Part shown: one piece after another, positions 1 through 6,565 of the stretch | Layout of the letters: each line of letters starts with the position of its first letter | How positions within the stretch are numbered: the stretch's first letter is position 1 | From: JBBQZL01 sp038207745 | Lineage (GTDB): Bacteria > Actinomycetota > Thermoleophilia > Solirubrobacterales > 70-9 | Direction of reading: 5' to 3' | Length of the DNA stretch: 8,934 bases | Assembly (NCBI GenBank): GCA_038207745.1 | Contig: JBBQZL010000114.1 | Span: forward strand, 1 to 8,934 | The notes under the pieces: generated by a model | Told to the model about the DNA's origin: nothing | Database searches by the model: none | What the model saw: the letters and a program-made list of their open reading frames with translations, nothing else | Translations under genes and position numbers: made by a program

Positions 1-700
1 CCGGCAATCGTCTCGCGAGGTCCAGGTAGCGCAGTGGTCGCTTGTAGTCCACCAGGCGCCCAGCCCAGAGAAAGCCGTCCGGCTGCTCCGTTGAGACATC
101 AGCGGGCTCGGCAAAGCTCTTGATCAACTCAACCCGGCTGCGGGGAAACTCCCTCGATGCCACGGTCCGCTGTTGCCCGGTCTGGGCGACAATCAGATCT
201 GCTGACCCGATTGCCCGACGATATATCGCCGCGCTGACGCGGCTTCTGTTTCTGCGCTCGGGCTGGAAGTCGATGTCATTCGATCCCGACATCACCACCC
301 TGCAATTGCGAAGCCGGCCGTACAGCGCTCCAACGAGCAGGTGCAATCCATATCCGCGGAGAATGATCTTCTCTGCGTCGGCGCGGACCAGACTCCGCCA
401 GATAGCAGCTGCCTCCCGGGCCTTTGCAATCGGACCGCCCCGGCCAAGGTAGAAGTCCCTCTGGATCAGATCCAGGTTCGGTGGCGTGGAGACCTCCCGC
501 TCGACCGGATAGATGATGTGGGCGACATGCAGGCCGGTGGAGGCGAGACGCTCCGCCATCTGGGTCGTCTGGAATTCGGCACCACCGCCACCGGCGCCCG
601 GCAACACCCTGGTCGCGTCGTAGAACGCGTTTGCGGACGGGGCGTAAACCGCCACGTCCCGGCTACTGGCGGTGCGCTTCAAGCTGAAGGCGGATGCCAT
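1..700 (-). CDS. GT4-family glycosyltransferase, N-terminal part (runs off left edge)
   Basis: A minus-strand reading frame stays open from an ATG at 700 to the window edge (233 codons, no stop). It starts with an N-terminal GT-B fold: a first beta strand near residues 15-20 (DVAVYAP) and a glycine-rich acceptor loop GAGGGGAEFQ at 35-44, as in GGAE-type GT4 enzymes. A linker follows, then the start of the second Rossmann domain at FLWAGRLVDYKRP (210-222), the usual nucleotide-sugar-side strand. The catalytic EX7E region would lie beyond the window. The expected role is retaining transfer of a sugar from a nucleotide donor during glycan synthesis; donor and acceptor are unknown. The start is uncertain. 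ATG 700 overlaps the upstream epimerase by 38 nt, while an in-frame GTG at 655 lies 7 nt after its stop and still keeps nearly the whole first strand. Neither has a strong ribosome binding site. It is the last visible gene of the minus-strand operon. Confidence 0.8.
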   Translation of the reverse strand, partial: MASAFSLKRTASSRDVAVYAPSANAFYDATRVLPGAGGGGAEFQTTQMAERLASTGLHVAHIIYPVEREVSTPPNLDLIQRDFYLGRGGPIAKAREAAAIWRSLVRADAEKIILRGYGLHLLVGALYGRLRNCRVVMSGSNDIDFQPERRNRSRVSAAIYRRAIGSADLIVAQTGQQRTVASREFPRSRVELIKSFAEPADVSTEQPDGFLWAGRLVDYKRPLRYLDLARRLP

Positions 701-1595
701 CCGCCAGAGATACCTGTGGCATGTACCCCAGATCGCGTTTGGCCCTGTTCGTGTCGGCTCCCGTTCGTCTCGCATCGCCCTTCATCGCTTCCTGATACTC
801 GCGGTCGACCGCACCTCCGGTCAGCTCTTCGATGATCTCGAGCACATCGAGCACGCTGGCCTGCGTGCCTCCGGCGATGTTGTAAACAGTTCCCGGCTTT
901 CCCAGGACTGCGGCGCTGACCGTGGCCGCGACGCAGTCACCGACATAGGTGAAGTCGCGAACCTGCTTCCCGTCACCGTAGATCGTGATCGGATCTCCGT
1001 TCTCGGCTGCTTTCAGGAATCGGGTGAAGGCCATATCGGGGCGTTGCCCCGGTCCGAAGATGGTGAAGTAGCGGAGAGCGACGACCGGAACGTCAAATGC
1101 CTTCCAGTACAGGTAGCCAAGGTGCTCGGCCGCGAGCTTGGTGACACCGTAGGGGGATACCGGCTGCGGGAGATCCGTCTCACTCGTCGGGAAGGTCTCG
1201 GCGTCGCCGTAGACAGATGACGACGAGGCAAGTACCAGCTTGCCGATCGAGCTTCCCTTCAAAACCTCGAGCAGACGCTGGGTTGCCATCACATTCTCAC
1301 GCGCATAGATATCGAACTCGGTGCCCCAACTGGCTCTGACGCCGGGCTGCCCGGCGAGATGAAAAACGAGATCTGCGTTCTCGACCAGCGGGGTGAGATC
1401 GCCTTCGATCAGATCCACCTCGAGCAGATCCACACCCTCTTCGATCAGCAGACGAGCACGAGCGCGTTTGATCGCGGGGTCGTAGTAGTCGGTGAAACTG
1501 TCGACACCGGTCACCTGAAATCCGTCGCCGTTCAGGCGCCGGCAGAGGTGCGACCCGATGAAGCCGCCTGCGCCTGTGACGAGCGCTCTCTTCAT
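663..1595 (-). CDS. NAD-dependent epimerase/dehydratase (extended SDR; UDP-sugar 4-epimerase-like)
   Basis: A 310-residue extended short-chain dehydrogenase, normal length for nucleotide-sugar epimerases. Visible motifs are the NAD-binding GAGGFIG at 8-14 and D32 at the end of beta 2 (selects NAD over NADP). FHLAGQPGVRASWG lies near 78-91, the serine strand SSSSVYG at 124-130, the catalytic pair Y149 and K153 (YGVTK), RYFTIFGPGQRPDMA at 175-189, and DFTYVGD at 214-220. DYYDPAIKR near 36-44 and the GPGQRPDMA segment resemble UDP-glucuronate or UDP-glucose 4-epimerases, so interconversion of a UDP-hexose or uronate in the cytoplasm is the best guess. A dehydratase or other SDR specificity cannot be excluded. 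The ATG start overlaps the stop of the preceding deacetylase-like gene as ATGA (1592-1595), which suggests translational coupling. It probably provides an activated sugar for the glycosyltransferases around it. Confidence 0.9.
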   Translation of the reverse strand: MKRALVTGAGGFIGSHLCRRLNGDGFQVTGVDSFTDYYDPAIKRARARLLIEEGVDLLEVDLIEGDLTPLVENADLVFHLAGQPGVRASWGTEFDIYARENVMATQRLLEVLKGSSIGKLVLASSSSVYGDAETFPTSETDLPQPVSPYGVTKLAAEHLGYLYWKAFDVPVVALRYFTIFGPGQRPDMAFTRFLKAAENGDPITIYGDGKQVRDFTYVGDCVAATVSAAVLGKPGTVYNIAGGTQASVLDVLEIIEELTGGAVDREYQEAMKGDARRTGADTNRAKRDLGYMPQVSLADGIRLQLEAHRQ

Positions 1596-2971
1596 CTCGT
1601 CGCCGCCAACGCCGGTTCACGCGCCCCGTTGCGAAGGATCAGCGTCTCGAATTGACCCGATGTTCTGACCTCGTCCCCCTCGACCTCGACCTTGTCATGC
1701 GCCTGGATTCTTGCCAGCATTTCGGCGGAGCCGACCCAGCGGACACCCTTGAGCCTGGGGAGTCTGAATATGTCCCTGTGAAACGCCAGCCTGGCGGCGG
1801 TGCCGAGGTCCCGGCTGGCCTTGAGTCTCTCCATCCGCTGGTCCAGCAGCCCTCCGTGCATTACTACCGTTGGCGGAAATCCGGCTCCAGCCAGGCACTC
1901 CAGGGGAGCATAGTCAAGCTGGTGCAGACCCTCGAGCGTGCTGAAGAGAGTTTCGCGGAGATCGATCCCCGAGAGGAGCGGCGATGGCGCAGGCGGAAGC
2001 CAGGCCGGCAGCTTTCGCTCACGCAGGGCCTCCAGGAGGCCCGCGCCATACGCCCAGTTCGGGGCAACGAATGTTGATGCGTCGACGCCCATCGTCTTCC
2101 GGATCCATTCGAGTGTCGTGTCGATCTTCCTTGCCGCCTCTTCGCTGCCGTCCAGGGCGAACTCGTGTGGATCGATCTCACCCCGTGCAAGGGCCTCTGC
2201 CTCGAGGTGGAGATATCCGTGACAGATCGGTTCAAGCGAACCATCCTCGACACCGCCGGCAAAGGCACGAACCGCCTCCGGCCAGACCTGATCCAGAAAG
2301 ACCTCCTGACCGTCGATGAAGGCCCGGGAGGAGATGGCCACGTTGATCGTGGACCCGGCCGCGCGATAGGCAGCAACCACACGCTCTGCTCGACGGGCAG
2401 CATCCTTATCCGGCTTCGCGCGCCCCTGTCTCTGGTGGTACGCGGTGCCGGGTACATCGTCGTACCTGACGAGTCCGATCGGCGGAAGCATCACCAGCGG
2501 CGTGCGCAGAGTCGTGCTGAGGAAATCAGCGAGCGCCGGCCAGAGCCAGAAGCCATCGATGCCGCCCCAGCAAGTCTCGGGGTCGACCGCCATCACCATC
2601 CAGTTGCCATTTCGCGTCGCGTGAACGCCGAGCGACGACTGGATCGCGGGATATCCATCCCCGCCGTGCAGCACCGAGAACTGGCCGGTGACCCTGGCGC
2701 CATCTCCGAAATCCGCAACTCCGATCAATCGGGCCCGGCTGGGAAGGCAGCCAGTCTCGGGGCCCGGCCGGGATGTGAAGATCACCGCTCCGCGAACGCG
2801 TTTTGTTCTCACTAGGTCATCAAGTTCTTCGGCGTCTTCGTGCCATCCGATTGCGACCGACTCCTCGGAAGGAGACGAGAGCAAGGGACCGAGTCGCCAC
2901 AACCAGGCGGCCGCTTCGGCGAAGCGGGCGATTCGCGAACCGGCCGGCACGTACAGTCTCCCCTGCCCCAC
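1592..2971 (-). CDS. Polysaccharide deacetylase-like protein (DUF2334/NodB-fold) with extra N-terminal domain
   Basis: Up to 459 residues. The C-terminal two thirds carry spaced motifs of the NodB/CE4 or DUF2334 fold: RYDDVPG at 169-175 (acidic metal/base motif), HGYLH at 251-255 (H-x3-H metal motif), FVAPNW at 301-306 and a late histidine in VVMHGG at 369-374. This predicts a metal-dependent hydrolase acting on an N- or O-acetylated sugar, possibly tailoring the glycan made by the operon. The first 160 or so residues are an alpha/beta segment I do not recognise. No signal peptide or clear membrane helix is visible, so the protein may be cytoplasmic, which is unusual for CE4 enzymes. The longest frame starts with GTG at 2971, one base after the upstream stop. 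An in-frame GTG at 2950 (452 aa) is preceded by AGGGGAG at 7-nt spacing and is the more likely start. Its stop overlaps the epimerase ATG by 4 nt. Fold is fairly sure, activity is not. Confidence 0.65.
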   Translation of the reverse strand: MGQGRLYVPAGSRIARFAEAAAWLWRLGPLLSSPSEESVAIGWHEDAEELDDLVRTKRVRGAVIFTSRPGPETGCLPSRARLIGVADFGDGARVTGQFSVLHGGDGYPAIQSSLGVHATRNGNWMVMAVDPETCWGGIDGFWLWPALADFLSTTLRTPLVMLPPIGLVRYDDVPGTAYHQRQGRAKPDKDAARRAERVVAAYRAAGSTINVAISSRAFIDGQEVFLDQVWPEAVRAFAGGVEDGSLEPICHGYLHLEAEALARGEIDPHEFALDGSEEAARKIDTTLEWIRKTMGVDASTFVAPNWAYGAGLLEALRERKLPAWLPPAPSPLLSGIDLRETLFSTLEGLHQLDYAPLECLAGAGFPPTVVMHGGLLDQRMERLKASRDLGTAARLAFHRDIFRLPRLKGVRWVGSAEMLARIQAHDKVEVEGDEVRTSGQFETLILRNGAREPALAATR

Positions 2972-2972
2972 G

Positions 2973-4103
2973 CTACGACCCAGTTCGCTGGTTCGAGAGG
3001 GTCTCCGCGTAGGAGTCGAGCAGCCCCTCGGTTGCCCGTCCGAGGTCGAGATTCTCGGAAATCCATCTTCGCGCGACGTCAGTCTGATGGTCTGCCTCCT
3101 CCCTGGTCAGATCGAGGTACGAGGCCGCGGCCGAGGCAATGGCGTCGGGATCCCGATCAGCGATCGTGCAGCGGTCGAGGTGGTCAGCGAAAAATCGGTG
3201 GCCGGGTAGGTCGGAGGCGACCACGGGCAATCCGGTACACATCGCCTCGATGATCGAAAACGGCATCCCCTCGCCACGGCTTGGGGCGACGAAGACATCC
3301 GCGGCGCCGAACAGGCTGAGAACGTCCGGGGCCGGACCCGCCTCGTCAACAAGATCGTCCAGGCCCTCTTCCGCGATCCGGCGTCTGGCGGGTTCACCGC
3401 CGGTATTGATCAAACCGTGCACATCGTAGCCGCGGTCCGAGAGCCTCTTGACGGCCTCCAGAAAGAGGTCCCCCCCCTTCAACTCCCAATCACGACCGAA
3501 GATGAGCAGACAGCGCGATCCATCCGGGACGCCCCATTGCCTCCTGGCCTCAGCGCGCTGCTCGTCCCCAAGCTTCGGGAACGCAGCGAGCTCAATCGGA
3601 CTGGGAAAGACCGAGATGCGCGCTGAAGGGCCCCACCGCCTGTCAACTCCCTCGGCGATGTTCGACGACGGGCAGAGAATCCGATCGACCAAACGGCCGA
3701 AGGTGGCGAACTTGAGCGCGTTCCGGATGATGGCCCACGGCGACGTGGAAAGCACCGTGTGCACGTGCCAGTAGACGCTGGTATTGCTCCTTCCGCGAGC
3801 GGCAAGCACGGCCGGCACGTCGTAGGTCGTGAAGTGGGTGTGGACGAGGGTCGGTTCGTCGCTCTGATCGAGGAGCCTTCCGATCCAGCGGCTCAGCCCG
3901 AGGCGGGAACCGGAACGAAAGCTGATCTTTGCGCCACTCTTTTCGAGCTCCTCGATCCACACCCTGCCGCGAGCCTCCTCCGGGAGCACAAACTCGGTCG
4001 TCCATCCACGTTTGGCCGCGCCGCTCATCACGCTGGCCGCGAACGGAATGAATGAACCTCCGTGCGGAGGCGTGAACTCCGCCAGGTGAATAAGCCTCGT
4101 CAC
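2973..4103 (-). CDS. GT4-family glycosyltransferase
   Basis: A complete 376-residue GT-B glycosyltransferase of normal family length. The N-terminal domain contains LVHTHFTTYDVPAVLAA (87-103) and VYWHVHT (110-116), the acceptor-side strands with HxH patterns. The C-terminal domain begins at LLIFGRDWELKGGDLFLEAV (199-218), with the phosphate-contacting R-x4-K arrangement typical of GT4. The retaining EX7E motif is E278 and E286 within GEGMPFSIIEAM, followed by GLPVVASDLPGH at 291-302. It should transfer a sugar from a nucleotide donor to a growing glycan at the cytoplasmic membrane face; specificity is unknown. The GTG start at 4103 is preceded by AGGG at about 8 nt. It lies 41 nt after the preceding glycosyltransferase, the widest gap in the operon. 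Its TAG stop is separated from the longest start of the next gene by one base. Confidence 0.9.
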   Translation of the reverse strand: MTRLIHLAEFTPPHGGSFIPFAASVMSGAAKRGWTTEFVLPEEARGRVWIEELEKSGAKISFRSGSRLGLSRWIGRLLDQSDEPTLVHTHFTTYDVPAVLAARGRSNTSVYWHVHTVLSTSPWAIIRNALKFATFGRLVDRILCPSSNIAEGVDRRWGPSARISVFPSPIELAAFPKLGDEQRAEARRQWGVPDGSRCLLIFGRDWELKGGDLFLEAVKRLSDRGYDVHGLINTGGEPARRRIAEEGLDDLVDEAGPAPDVLSLFGAADVFVAPSRGEGMPFSIIEAMCTGLPVVASDLPGHRFFADHLDRCTIADRDPDAIASAAASYLDLTREEADHQTDVARRWISENLDLGRATEGLLDSYAETLSNQRTGS

Positions 4104-4144
4104 CGCTGGAACCCTATTCGCAGCGATCGACAGCTCATCGGGTC

Positions 4145-5344
4145 TTACGCGGTGTCCGCACGGAACTTTTCACAGAGAGCCCGCCCGTTGAGCCGCACGT
4201 TGAACTCTCGTTCGACCAGATTCCTGCCGAGCCGGGGGTCGATTTCGTTGTTGCCGGACATGCAGTCCTCGAGCGCATCCGCCAGCTCTTCCACATTCCG
4301 CTGCTCGACGAGGATTCCGATCTCCCGACTTTCGATCAGCTCCGGAATCCCGGAGATTCGCGTAGCGATCGTCGGAAGGCCCACCGCAAGCGACTCCATC
4401 AGGGCGACCGGTATCCCCTCCATGTCTCCGCTCTCGGTGATCACGCTTGGCAGGACAAAGAGATCCGCCACCTCCAGCAACTCCCGGACTTCCGATTCCG
4501 GCAGGTTTCCATGAAATGTCACGCGAGGCGCAATCTCGAGCTGCGAACAGATCGCCGCAAGCCTCTCCCGGAGAGGGCCATCGCCCACCAGGTCGAGATT
4601 CAGGCCCGCCAGCTTCTCAGAACCGGCCAGGGCGTTCAGCAGGAACTGATGGCCCTTCGATTCCCGAAGCCCGGCCACGCACAGGGCCCGGATCGAATGG
4701 GCCGGCTCGGCCGAGTGGTCCCGGTAGGGGAATTCCTCCGGGTCCACGCCGCAGTGGATGATCTCGATCGGGGTGTCGCCGCTTCGATAGCGGCTCAGGA
4801 ACCTCTGGTTGTACTCGGAGATCGCAACCACAAACTCCGCGGTGTCGATCTTCTCGCGAAGCATCTCCTGGTGCACATAGATGTCGTGGGCGTGTGCCGT
4901 GAAGCTGTAGGGCGTACCGGTCAGCCGTCCACACAACCATGCGGCAAGCGCCGGGTAGCTGGCGAAATGGGCGTGGATGTGGTCGGTGTCAGAGTGCTCG
5001 ATCCGGCGGGCCAGCTCGCTGGCGCCGGCGACGGACACGAGTGATCTGGCCATCAACGACGGCTGGCGCCAGGTTTCCTTCAGGACCGCTGCGAATGAAC
5101 AAAACAGCACCCTGGGCGAGTGCCCGGCGGCCCAGATCAGGCCCCGGCCGGCCCCGGCCGGCCCTGGTCGGTAGAGCCGTGACATCCACCTGCTCGAACG
5201 GGGATGGACGGCTGCCTCCCGGGAGGGAAAGAGCGAGTAGAGGTCGATCTCAACATCATCCGCCTCGATCACAGAATCAAGTTCACGGACTATGAATGTC
5301 TCGGAGGTCACCGGAAATCGCGAGACGATGTACGCGACCCTCAC
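4145..5344 (-). CDS. GT4-family glycosyltransferase (exopolysaccharide type, WcaL/AmsK-like pattern)
   Basis: A complete 399-residue GT-B glycosyltransferase. The N terminus, RVAYIVSRFPVTSETFIVRE (2-21), is the signature start of exopolysaccharide GT4 enzymes such as the colanic acid WcaL/AmsK type. HIHAHFASYPA (122-132) and YSFTAHAHDIY (146-156) are typical acceptor-domain strands of that group. The second domain opens with LCVAGLRESKGHQFLLNAL (221-239), and the EX7E pair is E309 and E317 in DMEGIPVALMES. Transfer of a hexose in exopolysaccharide assembly is the likely role; the exact sugar is not deducible. The GTG start at 5344 has GGAG 9 nt upstream, inside the end of the methyltransferase gene, and is 4 nt after its TGA. 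A GC-only 10-bp tandem repeat (5140-5169) codes for the low-complexity stretch RPGPAGAGRG near residue 60, which probably sits in a surface loop. Confidence 0.9.
   Translation of the reverse strand: MRVAYIVSRFPVTSETFIVRELDSVIEADDVEIDLYSLFPSREAAVHPRSSRWMSRLYRPGPAGAGRGLIWAAGHSPRVLFCSFAAVLKETWRQPSLMARSLVSVAGASELARRIEHSDTDHIHAHFASYPALAAWLCGRLTGTPYSFTAHAHDIYVHQEMLREKIDTAEFVVAISEYNQRFLSRYRSGDTPIEIIHCGVDPEEFPYRDHSAEPAHSIRALCVAGLRESKGHQFLLNALAGSEKLAGLNLDLVGDGPLRERLAAICSQLEIAPRVTFHGNLPESEVRELLEVADLFVLPSVITESGDMEGIPVALMESLAVGLPTIATRISGIPELIESREIGILVEQRNVEELADALEDCMSGNNEIDPRLGRNLVEREFNVRLNGRALCEKFRADTA
5140..5169. repeat. 10-bp GC-only tandem repeat inside a glycosyltransferase gene
   Basis: The unit GGCCCCGGCC occurs twice without change (5140-5149 and 5150-5159), followed by a third copy with two differences (GGCCCTGGTC, 5160-5169). 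It lies in the coding region of the minus-strand glycosyltransferase, around residues 59-68. The unit is not a multiple of three, so gain or loss of one copy would shift the frame early in the gene. Confidence 0.85.
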
Positions 5345-5348
5345 GAAC

Positions 5349-6302
5349 TCAAGCTCCGGTTTCCGGCTTCAGGGATGCCAGGAAGATCCCCGATACCGCG
5401 AGGTCCCGATCCGAGAGATTCTGGAATTGGGGCTGAAGCCTTGGCCGAATCCCGGCAACCAATTTCAGCGAATCTGACATTGCCTCGTCCGAGACTGTCT
5501 CCGGGTGCGGTTGAAGCTCGTCCGACCTGCCAACCAGATGGGTCGTGAAGATCCGTGACTCGTAGCCGTAGGAACTCATCCTTGATCGGTAGTAGTCGAT
5601 CAGGCGCCGGTTCGGCAGGCCCGAGTTCTGTCCCATCAACCGGTAGGTCCGTTCGGGGATCGTGAGGAAGGTCAACGGATGCAGACCTCCGGCGGTGAAG
5701 AGTCCGTGATCCTCGAAATCGATCTTGTGGAGGCTTCGGCCCCCTGGGCAAAGCAGACGATCAATCGCTTCGAGCGCGGCATCCGAGTCATAGACGTGCT
5801 CCATGACGGCGCGCGAAATGACCAGATCAAATGATCCCGCGGGGAACGCGACTGCTGCCTCCTCGATCGGCATTCCCTCTGTCAGATCGAGCCGCTCCAG
5901 ACCAATCTTTCCCAGTCGCGCAGTCAAGGCATCCGTGATCGCCACTTGCTGAGCAGGATCCCGCCAGGTGACGAATCGATCCACGCCATCGACCCGGTCG
6001 ACCCCCGCGGCAAGAAACCGGATCGCCACACCGAGACTGTCGCCGGGTCCGAGCTCGAGTACGCGCATGCCGACGAGTTCCTCTTCACGCATGTCGCCGT
6101 AGGTCAGGTAATCGGTGAAGGCCGTGTCGATGTATCTGAGGCTGGCGTCAATGTCGAGGGTCCGGTGGGTCGCCCCCATCGTCTTGGTTATCGGCCCGCG
6201 CATCATTGCGATCCCCGAAAGCCGGTCTCGAACGATGCGGACGGCAATGGTCAGATGCCTGGACCTCTTGAACGTGCGCTTTATCGGGCCGACTTCGTAC
6301 AT
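5349..6302 (-). CDS. Class I SAM-dependent methyltransferase
   Basis: With the ATG at 6302 this gives a protein of about 317 residues. The Rossmann methyltransferase motifs are plain: motif I LELGPGDSLG at about 82-91, an acidic residue closing beta 2 in VDGVDRF (about 105-110), motif IV-like FDLVISRAVMEHV at 158-170, and LLCPGGRSLHKIDFEDHG at 184-201. A longer C-terminal part rich in aromatic and charged residues probably forms the substrate site. The role is methyl transfer from S-adenosylmethionine, plausibly to a sugar hydroxyl or another glycan decoration given the neighbours; the substrate is not shown. The frame stays open upstream to an ATG at 6431, but the extra 43 residues are proline- and arginine-rich and unlike a methyltransferase, so 6302 is preferred. 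A TTG at 6308 with AGG 5 nt upstream is also possible. This is the first gene of the minus-strand operon; its TGA is 4 nt from the next start. Confidence 0.8.
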   Translation of the reverse strand: MYEVGPIKRTFKRSRHLTIAVRIVRDRLSGIAMMRGPITKTMGATHRTLDIDASLRYIDTAFTDYLTYGDMREEELVGMRVLELGPGDSLGVAIRFLAAGVDRVDGVDRFVTWRDPAQQVAITDALTARLGKIGLERLDLTEGMPIEEAAVAFPAGSFDLVISRAVMEHVYDSDAALEAIDRLLCPGGRSLHKIDFEDHGLFTAGGLHPLTFLTIPERTYRLMGQNSGLPNRRLIDYYRSRMSSYGYESRIFTTHLVGRSDELQPHPETVSDEAMSDSLKLVAGIRPRLQPQFQNLSDRDLAVSGIFLASLKPETGA

Positions 6303-6321
6303 GCGCAACGAGCCTACAGAC

Positions 6322-6336
6322 GCCGTGTGACACGGC
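6322..6336. promoter_or_regulatory. Perfect 7-1-7 palindrome, candidate operator
   Basis: GCCGTGTGACACGGC is a perfect inverted repeat: seven bases, one central base, seven bases. It starts about 20 nt upstream of the methyltransferase ATG (6302) on the minus strand. A one-base centre cannot form an RNA hairpin loop, so binding by a dimeric repressor or activator controlling the glycan operon is the more natural reading. The regulator is not in the window. Function is inferred only from symmetry and position. Confidence 0.45.
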
Positions 6337-6519
6337 TCAGATGACCGCGCAGTTCGGCAATCCCCATTTCGAGGGTCCGGAGGAGGCCGAGGCAAAACAC
6401 AGTCGGAGAGGAAGGTGATCGGGCCGCTCACTGTGCCGTAATCCAGCCGGGGATCAGGGCCGGGCGTTGAATCAGGCTTCGCAGCGCCAGATCCGAAAGG
6501 CAGTAGGCTTGGAACCCCG

Positions 6520-6552
6520 CGGGAGAACCTCCCGGGAGAACGATGGTGGAGG
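6520..6552 (+). promoter_or_regulatory. Candidate structured 5' leader with repeat and alternative pairing over the ribosome binding site
   Basis: CGGGAGAAC occurs twice (6520-6528 and 6533-6541), and CTCCCGGGAG (6529-6538) is a perfect palindrome. CGGGAG (6520-6525) can pair with CTCCCG (6529-6534) around the loop AAC. Alternatively CCTCC (6528-6532) can pair with GGAGG (6548-6552), the only Shine-Dalgarno-like sequence before the ATG at 6566. The two helices exclude each other, so this could be a translational switch. I recognise no known riboswitch consensus. The 13-nt spacing between GGAGG and ATG is longer than usual. Confidence 0.35.
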
Positions 6553-6565
6553 CTGAACCGCTCGA

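Larger units (their letters stand above)
6303..6565. promoter_or_regulatory. Divergent intergenic control region
   Basis: These 263 bases separate the leftward glycan operon from the rightward sugar dehydrogenase gene, so both promoters should lie here or just inside the flanks. I could not identify a convincing -35/-10 pair for either direction. The features I can point to are a palindrome next to the methyltransferase start and a structured GC-rich leader before the dehydrogenase. No credible small coding region is visible; open frames here are extensions or shadows of the neighbours. Confidence 0.55.

Noticed and set aside
11..14. Twin-arginine style motif in the sugar dehydrogenase signal peptide (residues 11-14, RFRR; coordinates given as residue numbers)
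   Set aside because: The residues after RR do not follow the Tat consensus, and Arg-rich n-regions are common in high-GC actinobacteria. Sec export is the simpler reading.
2165..2815. A 216-codon plus-strand open frame opposite the deacetylase-like gene
   Set aside because: It has no recognisable motifs and is antisense to a motif-bearing frame; it is a shadow frame.
4104..4144. The 41-nt gap between two glycosyltransferase genes as a terminator or promoter
   Set aside because: No stable hairpin followed by T-rich sequence and no promoter boxes are visible; it looks like a simple spacer.
6303..6431. N-terminal 43-codon extension of the methyltransferase up to ATG 6431
   Set aside because: The extra residues are proline- and arginine-rich with no family resemblance and would cover the palindrome and likely promoter. 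ATG 6302 fits the family length better.
6467..6509. TTGAAT as a possible -35 box for the dehydrogenase gene
   Set aside because: The nearest -10-like TAGGCT is about 31 nt away, too far for a normal promoter, and the intervening 17-nt position (GATCCG) does not resemble a -10 box.
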